Source: Lolium rigidum
Lineage: Eukaryota > Streptophyta > Magnoliopsida > Poales > Poaceae
NCBI RefSeq assembly: GCF_022539505.1
Contig: NC_061513.1
Span: 348,359,696-348,423,695 of the forward strand
Direction: 5' to 3'
DNA length: 64,000 nt
Of the stretch, positions 1 to 12,037 are shown piece by piece (position 1 is the first letter of the stretch; each line of letters starts with the position of its first letter). A model generated the notes under the pieces. The model was not told where the DNA came from, made no database searches, and worked only from the letters and a program-made list of their open reading frames with translations. Both the position numbers and the translations under genes were made by a program.

Positions 1-74
1 AAAGTTTTTGTTGGTTCTCATTTTTGGAAAAAGGAAATTCATTTTCTCTTTGTTTTAAAATTTGGGATGTTACA
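1..74 (-). repeat. RLG-1 3' LTR, inner end only
   Basis: These 74 bases match the end of the other RLG-1 LTR (7031-7050 joined to 11984-12037) almost base for base. The copy here is uninterrupted, so it shows the site before the Helitron inserted: ttctca joins tttttgg directly. Confidence 0.9.
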
Positions 75-88
75 AACCCTTCCCCCTT
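75..88 (-). promoter_or_regulatory. RLG-1 polypurine tract
   Basis: Read on the minus strand this is AAGGGGGAAGGGTT immediately before the LTR start TGTAACATCC. Position and composition are those of a plus-strand primer for reverse transcription. Confidence 0.8.
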
Positions 89-152
89 AAACAAATCTCG
101 TCCCGAGATTTTAAGAAAAGTTAGGTTCCTAAGAAAGATTGGGCGATATGAT

Positions 153-1304
153 TTAACAGGAAAACATACTCTGCATGGCCTGAGGTGCTTCTTGGGCTTC
201 TGCTGCATTCATGTGGTAGAGGCGGCCGTTGCGGTTGTTTTGGTTCCTTCGGGCTGCGAAGCGGCGCTGTTGCTGAGTAGGTGCAGCGGTATTGGCAGCA
301 ATCTTGGCAAGCTTCTTGGGGCACTCATTGGAGTAGTGACCCACAACTCCACATTCATAGCAGTTGATGGTGGACTTGTCCTTGGGGTTGACGGGAACAG
401 TGGTGCTTCCAGTCATTGGGGCAGTATTGGGGTTGTTGTTGTTGCCATTGGGGTGGTTGTTGTTGTTGGTGCGGTTGCCGTTGTTATTGTTGCGGTTAGT
501 GTTGTGGTTGTGGTTGTTGTTGTTGCTTGGGCGGTATGTCTGAGCAGGGGGCTTGTTGTATCTTGGGGCAAATCCTCCAGATGAATTGCCGCGGTATTTC
601 TGGGCATTGTTGGGTCCATTCTTGGTGCAGTTTCCCTTCCATCTGGATGGCTGAGTCCACCAGGGCTTCTAGGTCAGCAAAGGGAATGTTGACTAGCACT
701 GTCTGCATCTCATCATGTAGTCCGTTCAGAAATCTCTCCTTCCTCTTCTCATTGGTGTCGGTTTCGTCGGGGGCATACCTTGACAAGGTGAGGAACCTGT
801 CGCGGTATTCTACCACCGACATTCTGCCTTGCTTGAGTTCACGGAACTCGTCTCTCATCTTCTTGATCAGTCCTTGGGGCACATGGTACTTGCTAAACTT
901 CAGCTTGAAGTCTTCCCGGGTCATCATCCGTCCCGCATTCATTGCGCGGCGCTGGTCCACCGAGGCTCGTGCGAGTGTCCTGACAGGTAGTGGGTGGCGA
1001 ATAGCACTTTCTCTGTGGCTTCAACTCCCGCAACTTCGAGGTTGTTCTCCATTGTCTGGAGCCAGTCATCGGCATCGAGGGGCTCTTCAGTCTTGCTGAA
1101 AATAGGTGGGTTGGTGTTTTGAAAGTTCTTCAGTTTTGACGCAGGGTGGTCGTGGTTTCCATGGCCGTTGTTGTTTTGAGCGATCTGCTGCAGTGCAGCA
1201 ATGTTGGCTTGGCGTTCAGCTCTCTCGGCTTCTCGGTCTGCCATCATCATCTCTAGCATCTGCATCATTGCGTCTTGGGTGGCGCTGCGGGTTGGTGGGG
1301 CCAT
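153..1304 (-). pseudogene. gag: RLG-1 gag (capsid/nucleocapsid), frameshifted
   Basis: Structural polyprotein that packages element RNA. It begins MAPPTRSATQDAM at 1304 and continues with a retrotransposon-gag domain in two frames (NPPIFSKTEEPLDADDWL, then EFRELKQGRMSVVEYRDRF). An Asn/Gln-rich linker follows, then a CCHC zinc knuckle, CYECGVVGHYSNEC, near 340-300. Frame changes occur near 955 and near 620, so this copy cannot make one intact protein. The frame closes at 153 only about 65 bases before the polypurine tract, so there is no room for pol. The Asn-rich linker comes from a GTT/GTTGTT-rich tract at 425-530 in + reading. Confidence 0.85.
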
Positions 1305-1571
1305 CTGAATATTGAGGTAGATGATAAGATAAGAGGGAAATTTCTAGGGTTTGTTTGAGTTAAAGTTCAAAAGTTCAAAACTTGAAAACTTGAGTAGTGT
1401 TGAGGGGGTAGAAACCAACAACACTTTTTCATTCATACCAAACATCACACATTACAAATCTAACACACCGTTGGTTTGAAGAACCATTCATTCGCTCTAC
1501 GATACAAGGGGATCCTGATACAACTCACACCTACTTAAGTGATACTACTCTTCCGGGTGGATTCTTCGTCT

Positions 1572-2045
1572 TCACGGGTGAGGTGCTTGGCAAAAGGCGA
1601 GGGCGTTGTCCAAATCCCTGCGGGTTTTGTACAGCCTGAAGTCCTGGTGTGCTACATAGTGGTTCATCTCCGTGTGTGGTGGCATGGTCATCGATCTTCC
1701 CATGGAGTCATTTCTTGGGTAGTAGATGAAGCGAGTGTTCCGGATCTTGTTCTCATTTTGTCCACACAGACGGGCAATGGCTTCTTGCATAGCTCTGACT
1801 AGTCCTTCCTTCCAGGTGCTTCCCGTTACAGAAAACCATATGGTTTCCCATATCGGGGCTCTAGGCTTTCTTCGTAGATCTGTAGAAACTTCCCACCGAG
1901 GGGGTCCTCCCAACTGATCATTGAGAGGTGTTCCGAAGAACTCGGGATACGGGTGTCCTAGATATTCCACTAGTTGCTTCAAATCCTTTTCGAACCTTAG
2001 GTCGCCTCCGTGACCAGGCTGATAGAACTCCCATTGGTACTCCAT
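1572..2045 (-). CDS. RLG-1 ORF0, 157-aa protein of unknown function upstream of gag
   Basis: This uninterrupted ORF starts at an ATG (MEYQWEFYQPGHGG) about 210 bases downstream of the primer site and ends 267 bases before gag. The protein is mixed polar with several aromatic residues (PIWETIWFSVTGSTWKEG, NTRFIYYPRND). It has no signal peptide, membrane segment or motif that I recognise. It stays open while the neighbouring gag is frameshifted, which suggests it was genuinely coding. Some plant Gypsy elements of the Tat/Ogre group are known to carry an extra ORF before gag; I cannot say whether this one is homologous. Function unknown. Confidence 0.6.
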   Translation of the reverse strand: MEYQWEFYQPGHGGDLRFEKDLKQLVEYLGHPYPEFFGTPLNDQLGGPPRWEVSTDLRRKPRAPIWETIWFSVTGSTWKEGLVRAMQEAIARLCGQNENKIRNTRFIYYPRNDSMGRSMTMPPHTEMNHYVAHQDFRLYKTRRDLDNALAFCQAPHP

Positions 2046-2257
2046 CTGTGAGCAATTAGGATAAGTAAGTTAATGAAGTGATCAAGTGTGCAAAATTTTA
2101 TGTAGACTTACCAAGAAAAGTAGAGCATGGGTTTCTTATTTTGGAAAAGATCTCAAGGGTAAGAATGAGAATAAGTTTCATAAATATTCACTTCATTGGT
2201 TTTGAAACTAAGTTTTTCAGACGTCCATTCTAACTAGGGTCTCCTAAGGTCAAACAA

Positions 2258-2271
2258 TGGCTCTGATACCA
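2258..2271 (-). promoter_or_regulatory. RLG-1 primer binding site (initiator tRNA-Met type)
   Basis: The minus strand reads TGGTATCAGAGCCA three bases after the LTR end. This is the standard match to the 3' end of plant initiator tRNA-Met and fixes the orientation of the element. Confidence 0.9.
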
Positions 2272-5129
2272 ACTTGTCAACACCCGGATTTTTAAGTCCA
2301 GATGCCTGTTATGCCATACATCGCAATCCCAGGAATATTGTTGTTGCGAGACATAACGGTTGAATATCATAAGTCATCATTCATTACATACCATAGTCGT
2401 CTTACAAATTCAGATCACATGATCCATATTACACAAATAGTTGATCTATTGATCAACGGACACAAAGTTCATAGTTTCATAGCGGAAGCGTAAATAGAAG
2501 GGACACTCTAGTCCACAGGCCAACGCTTGACGTCAGGAGTAGTCCTAGTTGTCGTAGACGTCCTGCTGTCCATCCTCTTCATACTGCGGTTCCTCTTCAT
2601 AGTCTGGCCATTTGAATAGCCAGGGACAAAGCCGTGAGTACTTTAAAGTACCCGCAAACTAATACTAATGTAAGTACTAACAATTCTAGTAAGGGGGATG
2701 CTAAGCTCTAGTTTCTTTTGCATAAAGCCAATTTTAGTTCACAAGTATTTGAAATAAAGACTCTTCATGTGCTAACTAACTCAAGTGGGAACATTAGTGT
2801 CATTCCCACCACTCAGTTGTGTTTTCAAGTCAAAGTCACCATCTCAAGTTCAAATCACAAGTCTCCCTTCACATGTCACATTTTTGAAAAGGGTCTGATG
2901 ACGGAACAGTATGGCCTTTCCAACCGTCCATAACCGTGGACGCGGCTATTCGAATAGTTCTACACTCTGCAGAGGTCGTACACTTGTGCCACAACATTTG
3001 CAATAATCCGTCGGGGTTAAGCGGCCCTGATTTATCACACTCCGTGTGCGGACTACCAACCATAACCTTTCACTTACATACCCTAGTATAGGCATCTCTC
3101 CCCATGAGCTTGGCCTCCCAGTGAAGACAAACAGTCAGCCTGGGAACTGCACAGGGCTTGGGCCGGACATTCACCTCATTTCACGTCATTTCACATCGTT
3201 TCATATTTTGTTGGAGGCAGCCCTTGGCATAACCCCGATGACGCTTGTTTTAGAGGGAACCCATACTAAGATACATAAACTTCTAGTTAAGCCCTACCCA
3301 TATCAGGTATTGTGGGGATACTTGCAAAATTGGAATGGTATCGCATCCGAACCCAACCATCAGTTTTTGTAAAGTTTACCATGTCATTCACCAGTCATAT
3401 TCACCTTCAAAATCTTTCAATAGAATGACTCATCATTCCAAGGTTTTTAAAGTCATTTCATTTCACAAGTTCCCATCTAGAGTAGTCAATGTTATTTGTT
3501 AGCACTAGCAACTAGTCATGAGGGGTGCTAACTAGCTCATAGCTTTTTAGGCTAAGTTTGATGCTCTTGTTCTACTCTATATCTAGACCAAGTGAATCAT
3601 GAATCAAAAAGTAAACTTTGATAAAACCAAAATCAAAAGATAATTTGTAAGGCAAAAACTTGGGATGGGATCATTAAGCATAAAGTAAAGGTAATGGTGC
3701 CTTGCTCTTGTAGAGCTTTGCACTAGGTCAACTTGCAAGAATATTAGCTTGCAACAATAGAGCTTGCATTGGTGTTAGCTTGCCTTGGTAGTGGTCAAAG
3801 TTCTCTTCTTCTTCTGGGTAGAATCCTTCCTCTTCCTGGTATTCTCCGGTGCTAGCGTCTAAAAATAAATACGACGTATCCAATCATCATACCAAACTTA
3901 TGTACTAAACTATGCACACACATGATTCACACAACTTAAGCTAGCATCACACATTACTATTAAGTTGGTGGATGTGTTTTCTTATTTAAGAAAAATAATT
4001 TCCTCTCACTATCTTATTAAGATTTAATTTCTCTCATGAATGATATATGACCTAGGTTGACCAAAGTCAACATCTTCATACTTATCATTTAAGAAAATGA
4101 TTTAAATGAGGTGAAGCACCTCATACAATTTAATCCTAATATGGTAAAGATTTAACATCATCAAACAATTCATATGAGACCTAAATGACCAGAGTTTCTA
4201 CCTCATTTTGAAATGTTTGTGACAAGATTTAAATGAGAGAAAAACTCCCATGTGATTTATTAATAGTTTTGGACAATATCTTTGACTAGAAATAGCCCTA
4301 TAGTCCTTTAATTAAGCTAGGCCATGATCATTCAAAGTAAGCATGGCATATTTTTGCAGAAACAATTAGTGCAAGTGAAATTTGAATTATAGAAGTTGGA
4401 ATCAATTCAAAAGCATTTTTGGTTGATTTTTAATAATTATTCTAATTCAGAAAAGTCCCTGTCTTGTTTATTTTTCTACTTTATTTCTATAACATATCTA
4501 GGGTTCAATCCAGTGGCATTGTGTAGATAAAACTCTAAGCTTTCCAAATATATAAAGTTTGTAGAATTTGGCCAAGTAGATTTGTCCCTATTAAATTTTA
4601 AAGTTGACATCAGATTGCAATATTTCTCTATTCTGTATTTTCGAATTTGAATTACGTGGGCTGGCGGCAAACTAATGGGCTGTGCAGAGAGAGAAAGGAT
4701 TGGGCCAGCCCAGCTTCGCAGCGAGGCCGGTCGACGGCGTGGGGGCCACCTGTCTGTGGGTTAAAACGAGCGAAGCGGTACGACGAATGCGAGCCGTGCG
4801 ATTAGAAGCGCATCGCACGGTCGAGGGGGGTCTTCTTCTCCGGCGAGAGGAGGACTTACTGGTGGCGGAGGTAGGGGTCGGCGAGCTCGTCGGAGCTCCG
4901 GCGGTCGTCGGAGGTGTGCGCAGGGATGTTGTCGTCGATGAGGAAGCCGACGGTAGCAGTTGCGTCGTCTGGGGAGGCTTCCTTCTCCGGCGATTGTTGG
5001 CGATGGTGAGCGGCGGTGATCTTGCAATTGGAGGTCTCCGGTGGCTAATCGAGCAGGTGTGGTGGTCGAGATGAGTCAGTGTGAGGAGGGGAAGCAGATG
5101 GTGTGCTCGGATTGAGGAGAGGGGTGCCC

Positions 5130-5137
5130 TTTTTATA
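5130..5137 (-). promoter_or_regulatory. RLG-1 LTR TATA box
   Basis: The minus strand reads GCTATAAAAAGGGC, a strong plant TATA box, in the correct orientation for the element. Pyrimidine- and CTC-rich sequence follows, suggesting transcription starts near 5105. This leaves about 2.8 kb of R-U5 leader. A GTAAGT word near 4860 could be a splice donor in that leader. Confidence 0.6.
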
Positions 5138-7170
5138 GCTGCGGGAGGTGGCCGTGGGGTGCGGCAAGGTCGACAGCAGAGCGGCAGCTCCAGCGAAGGA
5201 AGGGGGTCGACGACGTCAGCGCAAGGTAGGCAACGTCACGGAGGTACTAGGGAGCATGATGGCGAGGTAGGGGACGGTCGGGGATCGCGAGGTACTGCGC
5301 GCCCGCGGTGGGATTTGGTCGCCGTCTCCGGTAGCGGCGGTCACGGGTCGCGGTCTTGCGCGTGTCTGGCGGGGTCGTGCTGTCCTGGCGATGCTCCACG
5401 CGTCGAGAGGGGGTCCAGGGCGTGAGCGAGGTGGTGGCGCGGCGCGTGGCCTGTGTGTGTCCGTGGCGTACTTGTGCGACGCCAGCGGCATGGTCTGACC
5501 GTCCTGGGCGCGCGTCGTGCGGCGAGCTGCTGCGTTGTCCGTGACCGTGGCGAGGCTAGGGTGGTGTAGAGAGGTGAGGTGGTGTCGTTGGACACCAGGG
5601 CTAGTACTGGGGAGGAAGGAGAGGAGAGCGAGCACGGCATGGTGAGTGGCATGGCCGGCATGGCCATGTCCTTGCTTGTTAGCTTGCCCTCCTAGGGTTC
5701 CTGTACTGGTGTGAGGGTGAGAGGGGACCAGGGGACAGGTTAGAATGAGATGGGGGTGTAGGGTTGGGTAGGGTTTGGTAGAGCACTATTTGGAATAGTG
5801 TTTGCATTTAGTTCTATTTGAAAAATTGCAAATTTGGCTCAATTTTGGTTGAGCTCCAAGGGTTTCCAAATTTGAATTTGGTGCATTTGTATAAGTTGTA
5901 AAAGACCAGAGACAACCATGTGTGTTGGTGGAGTTTTTGAAATTAAAGTAATGCAAATTTGGACAAAGTGAGATTGTTGCATTTGATAAAAGTCTCAACT
6001 TTGCATGAGTATAGAATTTGATCCAAGATGAATTTGGCATGGTGGTCTTTACCAAAGTTGTTCACCTTGATGTGCTCTTGGATGACATGCAAAGAATTGG
6101 GAAAGTTTAGTTTGAAAAACTTGAAATACAAGGGCTCAAAGTAGTGACCAGAATATAAATGGCAGATTTGACCATTATCATATGTGATCACAATTTGAGT
6201 TTGAAATTGATTTGATTTGTGTTTCTTTGATTCCAAAAGTTGTAATAAGTGTTTAGTAACATAATACAACTAATGGTGAAGGCCAAATTGGTCTAGGTCA
6301 AAGATTTGAAAAAATGGCATAAACCATATGTGAGGGTTTTGTGATTTTCTAACTTTTATTCTTTTCTTCTCCTTGTCTTCTCTTTGACAAGAGTGAGGTT
6401 TATTTGGTGTTAGATTGAGTTGGGTAAAAGGTTCAAACCAATTTAGGACAATGGGGGTGCCTAGGTTAAGATTTGATATTTGGCTAAGTGCCACATATGC
6501 CTCTATGCATATATTTGATTTTATTTTGTTTCTCACTTGAATTGGTTGGTAAGTACTTGGTTGAGTGTGTTGAGGTATTTCCAAACCATCTACCAAGGTA
6601 GACAAACAATGTTTTAGCATTTGCAAAAAGTAGCCATAGGCTTGCATATGCCTTTTTCTTAATTAAGACCATTTATTTTTAGTTTTTTTTTCAAAGGTTG
6701 GTGAGAAGAGAGATGAGGTTTAGGGTTTAGTAAGTTTTGCAATGGTTCACCACCATTTAGTAAAGTAAGAAAGGTAGGGTTCAAAATTTACATATTAGGG
6801 CTATATGCCCACATATGTCTTTTTCTTTTATTTTGGTTTCTCAAAATAGATCCACTTGGTTTTGAGAAGGTTAGGGTTTAGGGTTTTTCTTATTTGATTT
6901 CTTTCTCCTTTATTTTATTTGGTTGGTGATCTTCACTTGATCACTTTAGGGTTTTAGGGTTTAGCACATAAGCATAATAACACTCATCATGGCAAAACAC
7001 AAGTATTAGGTATGAGCACTCTATGTAAGAAAAGTTTTTGTTGGTTCTCATCTATCTATTATATATTAAAAGTAAATTACGGGCTCACCAGAAAAAAGAA
7101 ATTGCTGTAGAAAATCCCACAATAATCAGAAACATCTGACCATCAATTTAACATAATAACTGATAACAGC

Positions 7171-8415
7171 CAATGGATTTTAAAGTTATCCAATTTTACC
7201 CACCAATGCCATCCTATGGTACAACTCATGTTCCTCTACTAAAACCTAAAAAACAGTTTCACGTTGCACGCACTACTACTCGGACGTATTGATGAACGCA
7301 CTACTACTCGGACGTATTGATGAACATTGCCGCCGCCATCGTTAGGTTCTCAGGAGAAAAAGCAAGCGTACAATACAATCCACCTATCGAACGTCCGGCC
7401 AGTGTGATGATTACCTGTGGATATAGAATCATGCATGCCAATACCAGGGAGCTAGACACGATCGAGATCGATCGAATACGGCGAGCCGGCCGGCCGACTA
7501 CCATGCAAGCAGATCGCTGGGCTCATGTTGCAGAATTGTATCATGCATACATCCCAATACCAACGATCTATCTAGGTACGAGATCTATGAGAGACCAGCC
7601 TTGCATATATTACAACAGCTACAAGATTAATCGGAGATTTGCCTCATGCTGACACCATAGATCGAGGCCGGAGAACGATAGAGATCGAGGAAGACAACTT
7701 CACTGAGATGATGCCGCAGTCTCGGAGATGGAGGATCGCGGGATCAGAGCGGTGGCCGGTGGGGCGTAGCAGGAGCAACAGTCACACGCTCAAGTAGGTC
7801 CAATGGATTTTAAAGTTATCCAATTTTACCCACCAATGCCATCCTATGGTACAACTCATGTTCCTCTACTAAAACCTAAAAAACAGTTTCACGTTGCACG
7901 CACTACTACTCGGACGTATTGATGAACATTGCCGCCGCCATCGTTAGGTTCTCAGGAGAAAAAGCAAGCGTACAATACAATCCACCACTGCCGTTGGGTT
8001 ATCGAACGTCCGGCCAGTGTGATGATTACCTGTGGATATAGAATCATGCATGCCAATACCAGGGAGCTAGACACGATCGAGATCGATCGAATACGGCGAG
8101 CCGGCCGGCCGACTACCATGCAAGCAGATCGCTGGGCTCATGTTGCAGAATTGTATCATGCATACATCCCAATACCAACGATCTATCTAGGTACGAGATC
8201 TATGAGAGACCAGCCTTGCATATATTACAACAGCTACAAGATTAATCGGAGATTTGCCTCATGCTGACACCATAGATCGAGGCCGGAGAACGATAGAGAT
8301 CGAGGAAGACAACTTCACTGAGATGATGCCGCAGTCTCGGAGATGGAGGATCGCGGGATCAGAGCGGTGGCCGGTGGGGCGTAGCAGGAGCAACAGTCAC
8401 ACGCTCAAGTAGGTC
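7171..8415. repeat. Tandem duplication inside HEL-1 (630 + 615 bp)
   Basis: Copy 1 is 7171-7800 and copy 2 is 7801-8415, both starting caatggattttaaagttatc and ending caagtaggtc. They look identical except for two indels. Copy 1 has an internal 28-bp direct duplication (cgcactactactcggacg... near 7269-7323) and copy 2 has 13 extra bases (actgccgttgggt near 7985). The lack of point differences points to a recent event. Confidence 0.92.
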
Positions 8416-11400
8416 CTGTACAAGTTTTTCCCTAGAGGTCACATCATCTTCCGGATTCTACATGTCCAGGCGTCCAGCCACACATGACCCATTACCATGG
8501 TGATCACTCAAAGTCAGTATTCTCATTTTTCCTACCTCTCCCCTGCATATTACTCTGAATTTATTGTCTTTTGATGGTTCCAATTCTACATGCAAGAGCA
8601 CATCGAGAGCCAAAGACTATTTCAAGTTTTCAATGTCCCAGGACTTGCAGGAGTTACGGGTAACAGACGCTCGCGACGGCCGTCCCGAACCGGAATTGCG
8701 ATCTACACATCGTTAAAGTGAACATAAGCTTTATGATTTCCTTGCATCATGTGGCCAATGTTGATGTTGCTCTAATAAAAAAAAACGGCAGTTTTCAGGT
8801 TATTGAATAAGCTAGGTTGTGTCTAAGGAGCGGCGCCATTGCGAATGACAAAGACATGGTTCAGGGATTTCCATTGATCGCGGGGACAAAGCTCCATGAA
8901 AGCATATGCATATACATATATACAAGCAAACATGAATAGGAATCGGCAGAGAAACAGAAGGTGTGTATTGGTCACTTGATCAGCAATATAGTATGGACAC
9001 ACGATCCTTACGAATGTTAACTAAATATTACAGAGTATTGTTTAATTTTTGTCAATCTATCTTAATTCATTCCATCTACCGGCTGTCCCGCACGTTGGAT
9101 GCATGGACTCCAATGGCTGACGGGGGTGAGGCAAGAAGAATTGGCTCATGCATCAGGTGTGTCTGGCTCCGGCAAGAAGACTTGCTCATGCATCATGTAC
9201 GGTAGAGATACGCACTGCCAATGGTATCACCTATGCCTTTTCTACTTCTACAGAAGCAGAAGAAGATTAGGTTTGAGTTGCGTCTTAAAAAAGTACTTAG
9301 TTTTTGGGTAAACATGTGTGAGGTGTGTGTCATTCTAATTAATTGCATGTCTATGCTAGAGAAAAAAATGCTCATGTAAGCATTTATATTATTGACGAGT
9401 CATTTTTTTTTGTTTCATGACTTATCATATAATTATGACCAGAATATTTATCATATTAATTACTGGATATTCTGGAACACTGGCTGGAAATTTTATCTGT
9501 TAGGGCCCAACAAATCAGCCCATTTATTTTCTCCATTTAAGTATTACTTCTCTTTGGTAAATCTTATCTTATCACCAACCAACACACCTCAACGCACCGT
9601 ACCTTCTATGCAAGCATGATTGTATAGGTTAGATTGGTAATAACCATTCTTCTACTTAGTTCTTATGTTGATGATCTTATTCAAGTATCATCACAGATTA
9701 AAAAAATTACTACCTTATGTATAACTATGAAAATTATATATGTACGCTTGGTGATTTGGAGGTATCATTGTCTTTGTTTATTTTGTGTACCAAGGTTGTC
9801 GTGCTTTAATCTTGACTAAGAATCATGTCCAAGCATGGCTATTTCAAGTCGGTCTGAGCTCATTTATGCTCCAAAAATAGTTTTGACTAAAAGTATGTAT
9901 GATTCATTCTTATTAGTATAATATTTTGAATAAATAAATTATCATTCAAGGTAATATATCGTGGTATTTTGTCGTACAATAGTGTCATCACGAATTTTTT
10001 AATTTCAATCTTACTTCCATATGTGATCACAAAAATTACAATCCAAGCATCAAGTGAACAACAATTTTATATTTAAACCCTACAAAAACTGCCTTTGTGT
10101 CAAACTCACGAAATGAGATTGTGGAGCCTCGGTACTTCGAAGGGCAAAATTGGTATGCATGCTCAAAGGTACTTCATATTTTATTTCCATTTTCTGCTTC
10201 ATCGTCACTTATTTTGTATAAATATATACAACTATATATGTGTTTTCTCCCTTCATCTTTAATTTACGCTGAACTCATAATTTTTCTGTGAATCCAAAAA
10301 ATTGTGTCATACTATGTTGTCAGCCATGATCTAGGATATTAGGTTCCTTTCTTAAGTTACTTCCTAACACTCCTTTTGACAATACTAAAATAAGAAGATG
10401 TCTGGTATCTTTTGGTGATATATTATCTCCATTTCTGGGTACTAAATGATTTCCATAGTGGTAACCACTAAACCATGTCTATGTCCTAATTGTAGATTCT
10501 TTTAAATATGACCTCTTGAGGTATTCACCCTAACCTCATAGAATCTAATTCCGAAACTCCATATACAATTAATGTTTCTAGCTTGACCGACTACAAGTGG
10601 GACCAGGAATGAGTTCTCTAGCCTGAATTCCAAAATAAATATTAAATATATATAATAGACATGAGTAAAAACCAAACGTGATTTGGGTCCACCTACTCCA
10701 AAAGATAAAAATTGTAGTTTACGATACTAACGGCTAGAGCAATTTGAAAAAGGGTATCACCAATCATATATATTTAACAAATATTCTTTTGGGTGAAAGT
10801 AAGGAAAAAAACAGATGTGAACAGAGGCGCCATTATAGTAAAACATGTAATAATATAAGATTGGTCAAGATAGAGAACTAACACATGCATATACAAATAT
10901 AAGATAACTTTCATGCAAACACAAATGATATTATCTTCATTTTCGAACATTGGATGCATATGTAAATATAAGATATGTTAAAATAGAGAACTAACACATG
11001 CATATAAATTTATTTAGAATATTTTTTGGCAAATTCCTATAATAAGTTAAATGCTTATAGTATTATTTAGGCTTCTCTAATTAAAACATTACTAAGATTT
11101 AATAGTCGGGGTACTTTATTCAGGCTTTACCTAATTGAATGCTTTTGTGTTCCTTAGATGATTTAATCTGGCAAAATATTTTATTGATATTAATAATATT
11201 ATAATTACATAAAATTTCAAAATTGTAGATTCAATTTAATATGCACATACTATAGATTTTTATGAGTAATTTTATATTAAAATAATATATGTATTTACTG
11301 GATTCTCAAGACATCCTAGGATAAACGTGAGAAATTCCACTAAGCCATTTCACTTATAATACACCCAAAAGATAAATAGAATCACATACACCATCAACAC

Positions 11401-11950
11401 ATTTTTAAGGCATATATATGGCTAATACTTCACGGCCATGTACCTTTGCATATATTAGTGATTGAAGTTTCTACACAAATGATGAAACACGTACTTATAT
11501 CGGGGAGTGGTGTTTTAGAACATGGGAGCATATGCTCCCTATATGTTAAAATGCATCTTACACATATTTTAAATTTCAAAAAAATTGAAACAAAAAATTT
11601 GCACGTACATATTCATGTGCTACGCTCACAAAGTTGTTTCGTAAAAAATGAACTTATCATGTGACGTGTGTAAAAAAGACAAAATTCAGTGCTTAAAACA
11701 ATGTTTTTCACAGGATAAGTATCTCTTTTTTACATAGGTCACAAAAAATATTATTTTTCGTGAAACTTGACGCACACACATATATTATGGACATGTACAT
11801 GTAGAATTTTTTTTCAAAAATTTTCCACACTTTAAAATATGTTTTGTTGGTAGAGGGAGCATGTGCACCCGGGAGACGAATTGAATTTACTTATATGCCT
11901 TATATTATTGAATAATTACATAATAAAAATAATAGATATATTAAATATGG
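8416..11950. other. HEL-1 interior, no gene recognised
   Basis: AT-rich sequence with many stop codons in all frames. I see no Rep, helicase, RPA or captured-exon pattern. A short repeat (taatataagat/agagaactaacacatgcatat) recurs near 10,870 and 10,990. Confidence 0.6.
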
Positions 11951-11953
11951 TTC

Positions 11954-11971
11954 CCCGCGCATGTGCGCGGG
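11954..11971 (+). terminator. Helitron 3' terminal hairpin
   Basis: The arms CCCGCGCA and TGCGCGGG form an 8-bp stem, followed by 12 bases ending in CTAG at 11983. This is the canonical rolling-circle termination signal of Helitrons. Confidence 0.93.
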
Positions 11972-12037
11972 CCACTGTGCTAGTTTTTGGAAAAAGGAAA
12001 TTCATTTTCTCTTTGTTTTAAAATTTGGGATGTTACA

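Larger units (their letters stand above)
7051..11983 (+). mobile_element. HEL-1, non-autonomous Helitron (4,933 bp)
   Basis: It starts TCTATCTATTATATA and ends in CTAG, 12 bases after a GC-rich hairpin, the standard Helitron 3' structure. It lies between A and T without target duplication. The uninterrupted LTR copy at 1-74 reads ctca|tttttgg, and the split copy reads ctca|Helitron|tttttgg, which fixes both ends to the base. No Rep/helicase ORF is present, so it depends on an autonomous partner. It contains a 630-bp tandem duplication (7171-8415). Confidence 0.93.
1..12037 (-). mobile_element. RLG-1, non-autonomous Gypsy-type LTR retrotransposon (gag only)
   Basis: In minus orientation the order is 5' LTR (12037 to 2275, split by a Helitron), tRNA-Met-type primer site (2271-2258), ORF0 (2045-1572), gag (1304-153), polypurine tract (88-75) and the inner 74 bases of the 3' LTR, the rest lying outside the window. 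Both LTR copies end identically (in + reading ...GGGATGTTACA) and the LTR has TG/CA ends. The internal region is only 2.2 kb and has no protease, reverse transcriptase or integrase, so transposition would have needed enzymes from elsewhere. The element sits inside the Copia element RLC-1. The expected target duplication is cactc at 12038-12042, but its partner is outside the window. Confidence 0.85.
2275..12037 (-). repeat. RLG-1 5' LTR, about 4.8 kb, split by a Helitron
   Basis: In + reading it runs from TGTCAACACCCGG (2275) to ...GGGATGTTACA (12037). Without the Helitron (7051-11983) it is about 4,830 bp, long for a Gypsy LTR. A GC-rich block at about 4680-5650 surrounds the likely promoter. 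The rest is AT-rich and holds no convincing gene. Short ORFs in the GC-rich block (for example 4682-5074 plus, 5216-5635 minus) look like composition effects. From 5.8 to 7.0 kb there are only AT-rich tracts with many ttagggttt-like words. Confidence 0.85.

Noticed and set aside
24..584. Valine-rich plus-strand ORF
   Set aside because: Complement of the Asn-rich linker in RLG-1 gag.
4682..5635. ORFs in the GC-rich part of the RLG-1 LTR
   Set aside because: Both strands are open because of high GC; composition is low-complexity and there is no domain. The block fits promoter and leader sequence.
7317..8267. Two nearly identical plus-strand ORFs in the Helitron (7317-7652 and 7929-8267)
   Set aside because: Their similarity comes from the 630-bp DNA duplication, not from conservation, and the peptide has no recognisable features.
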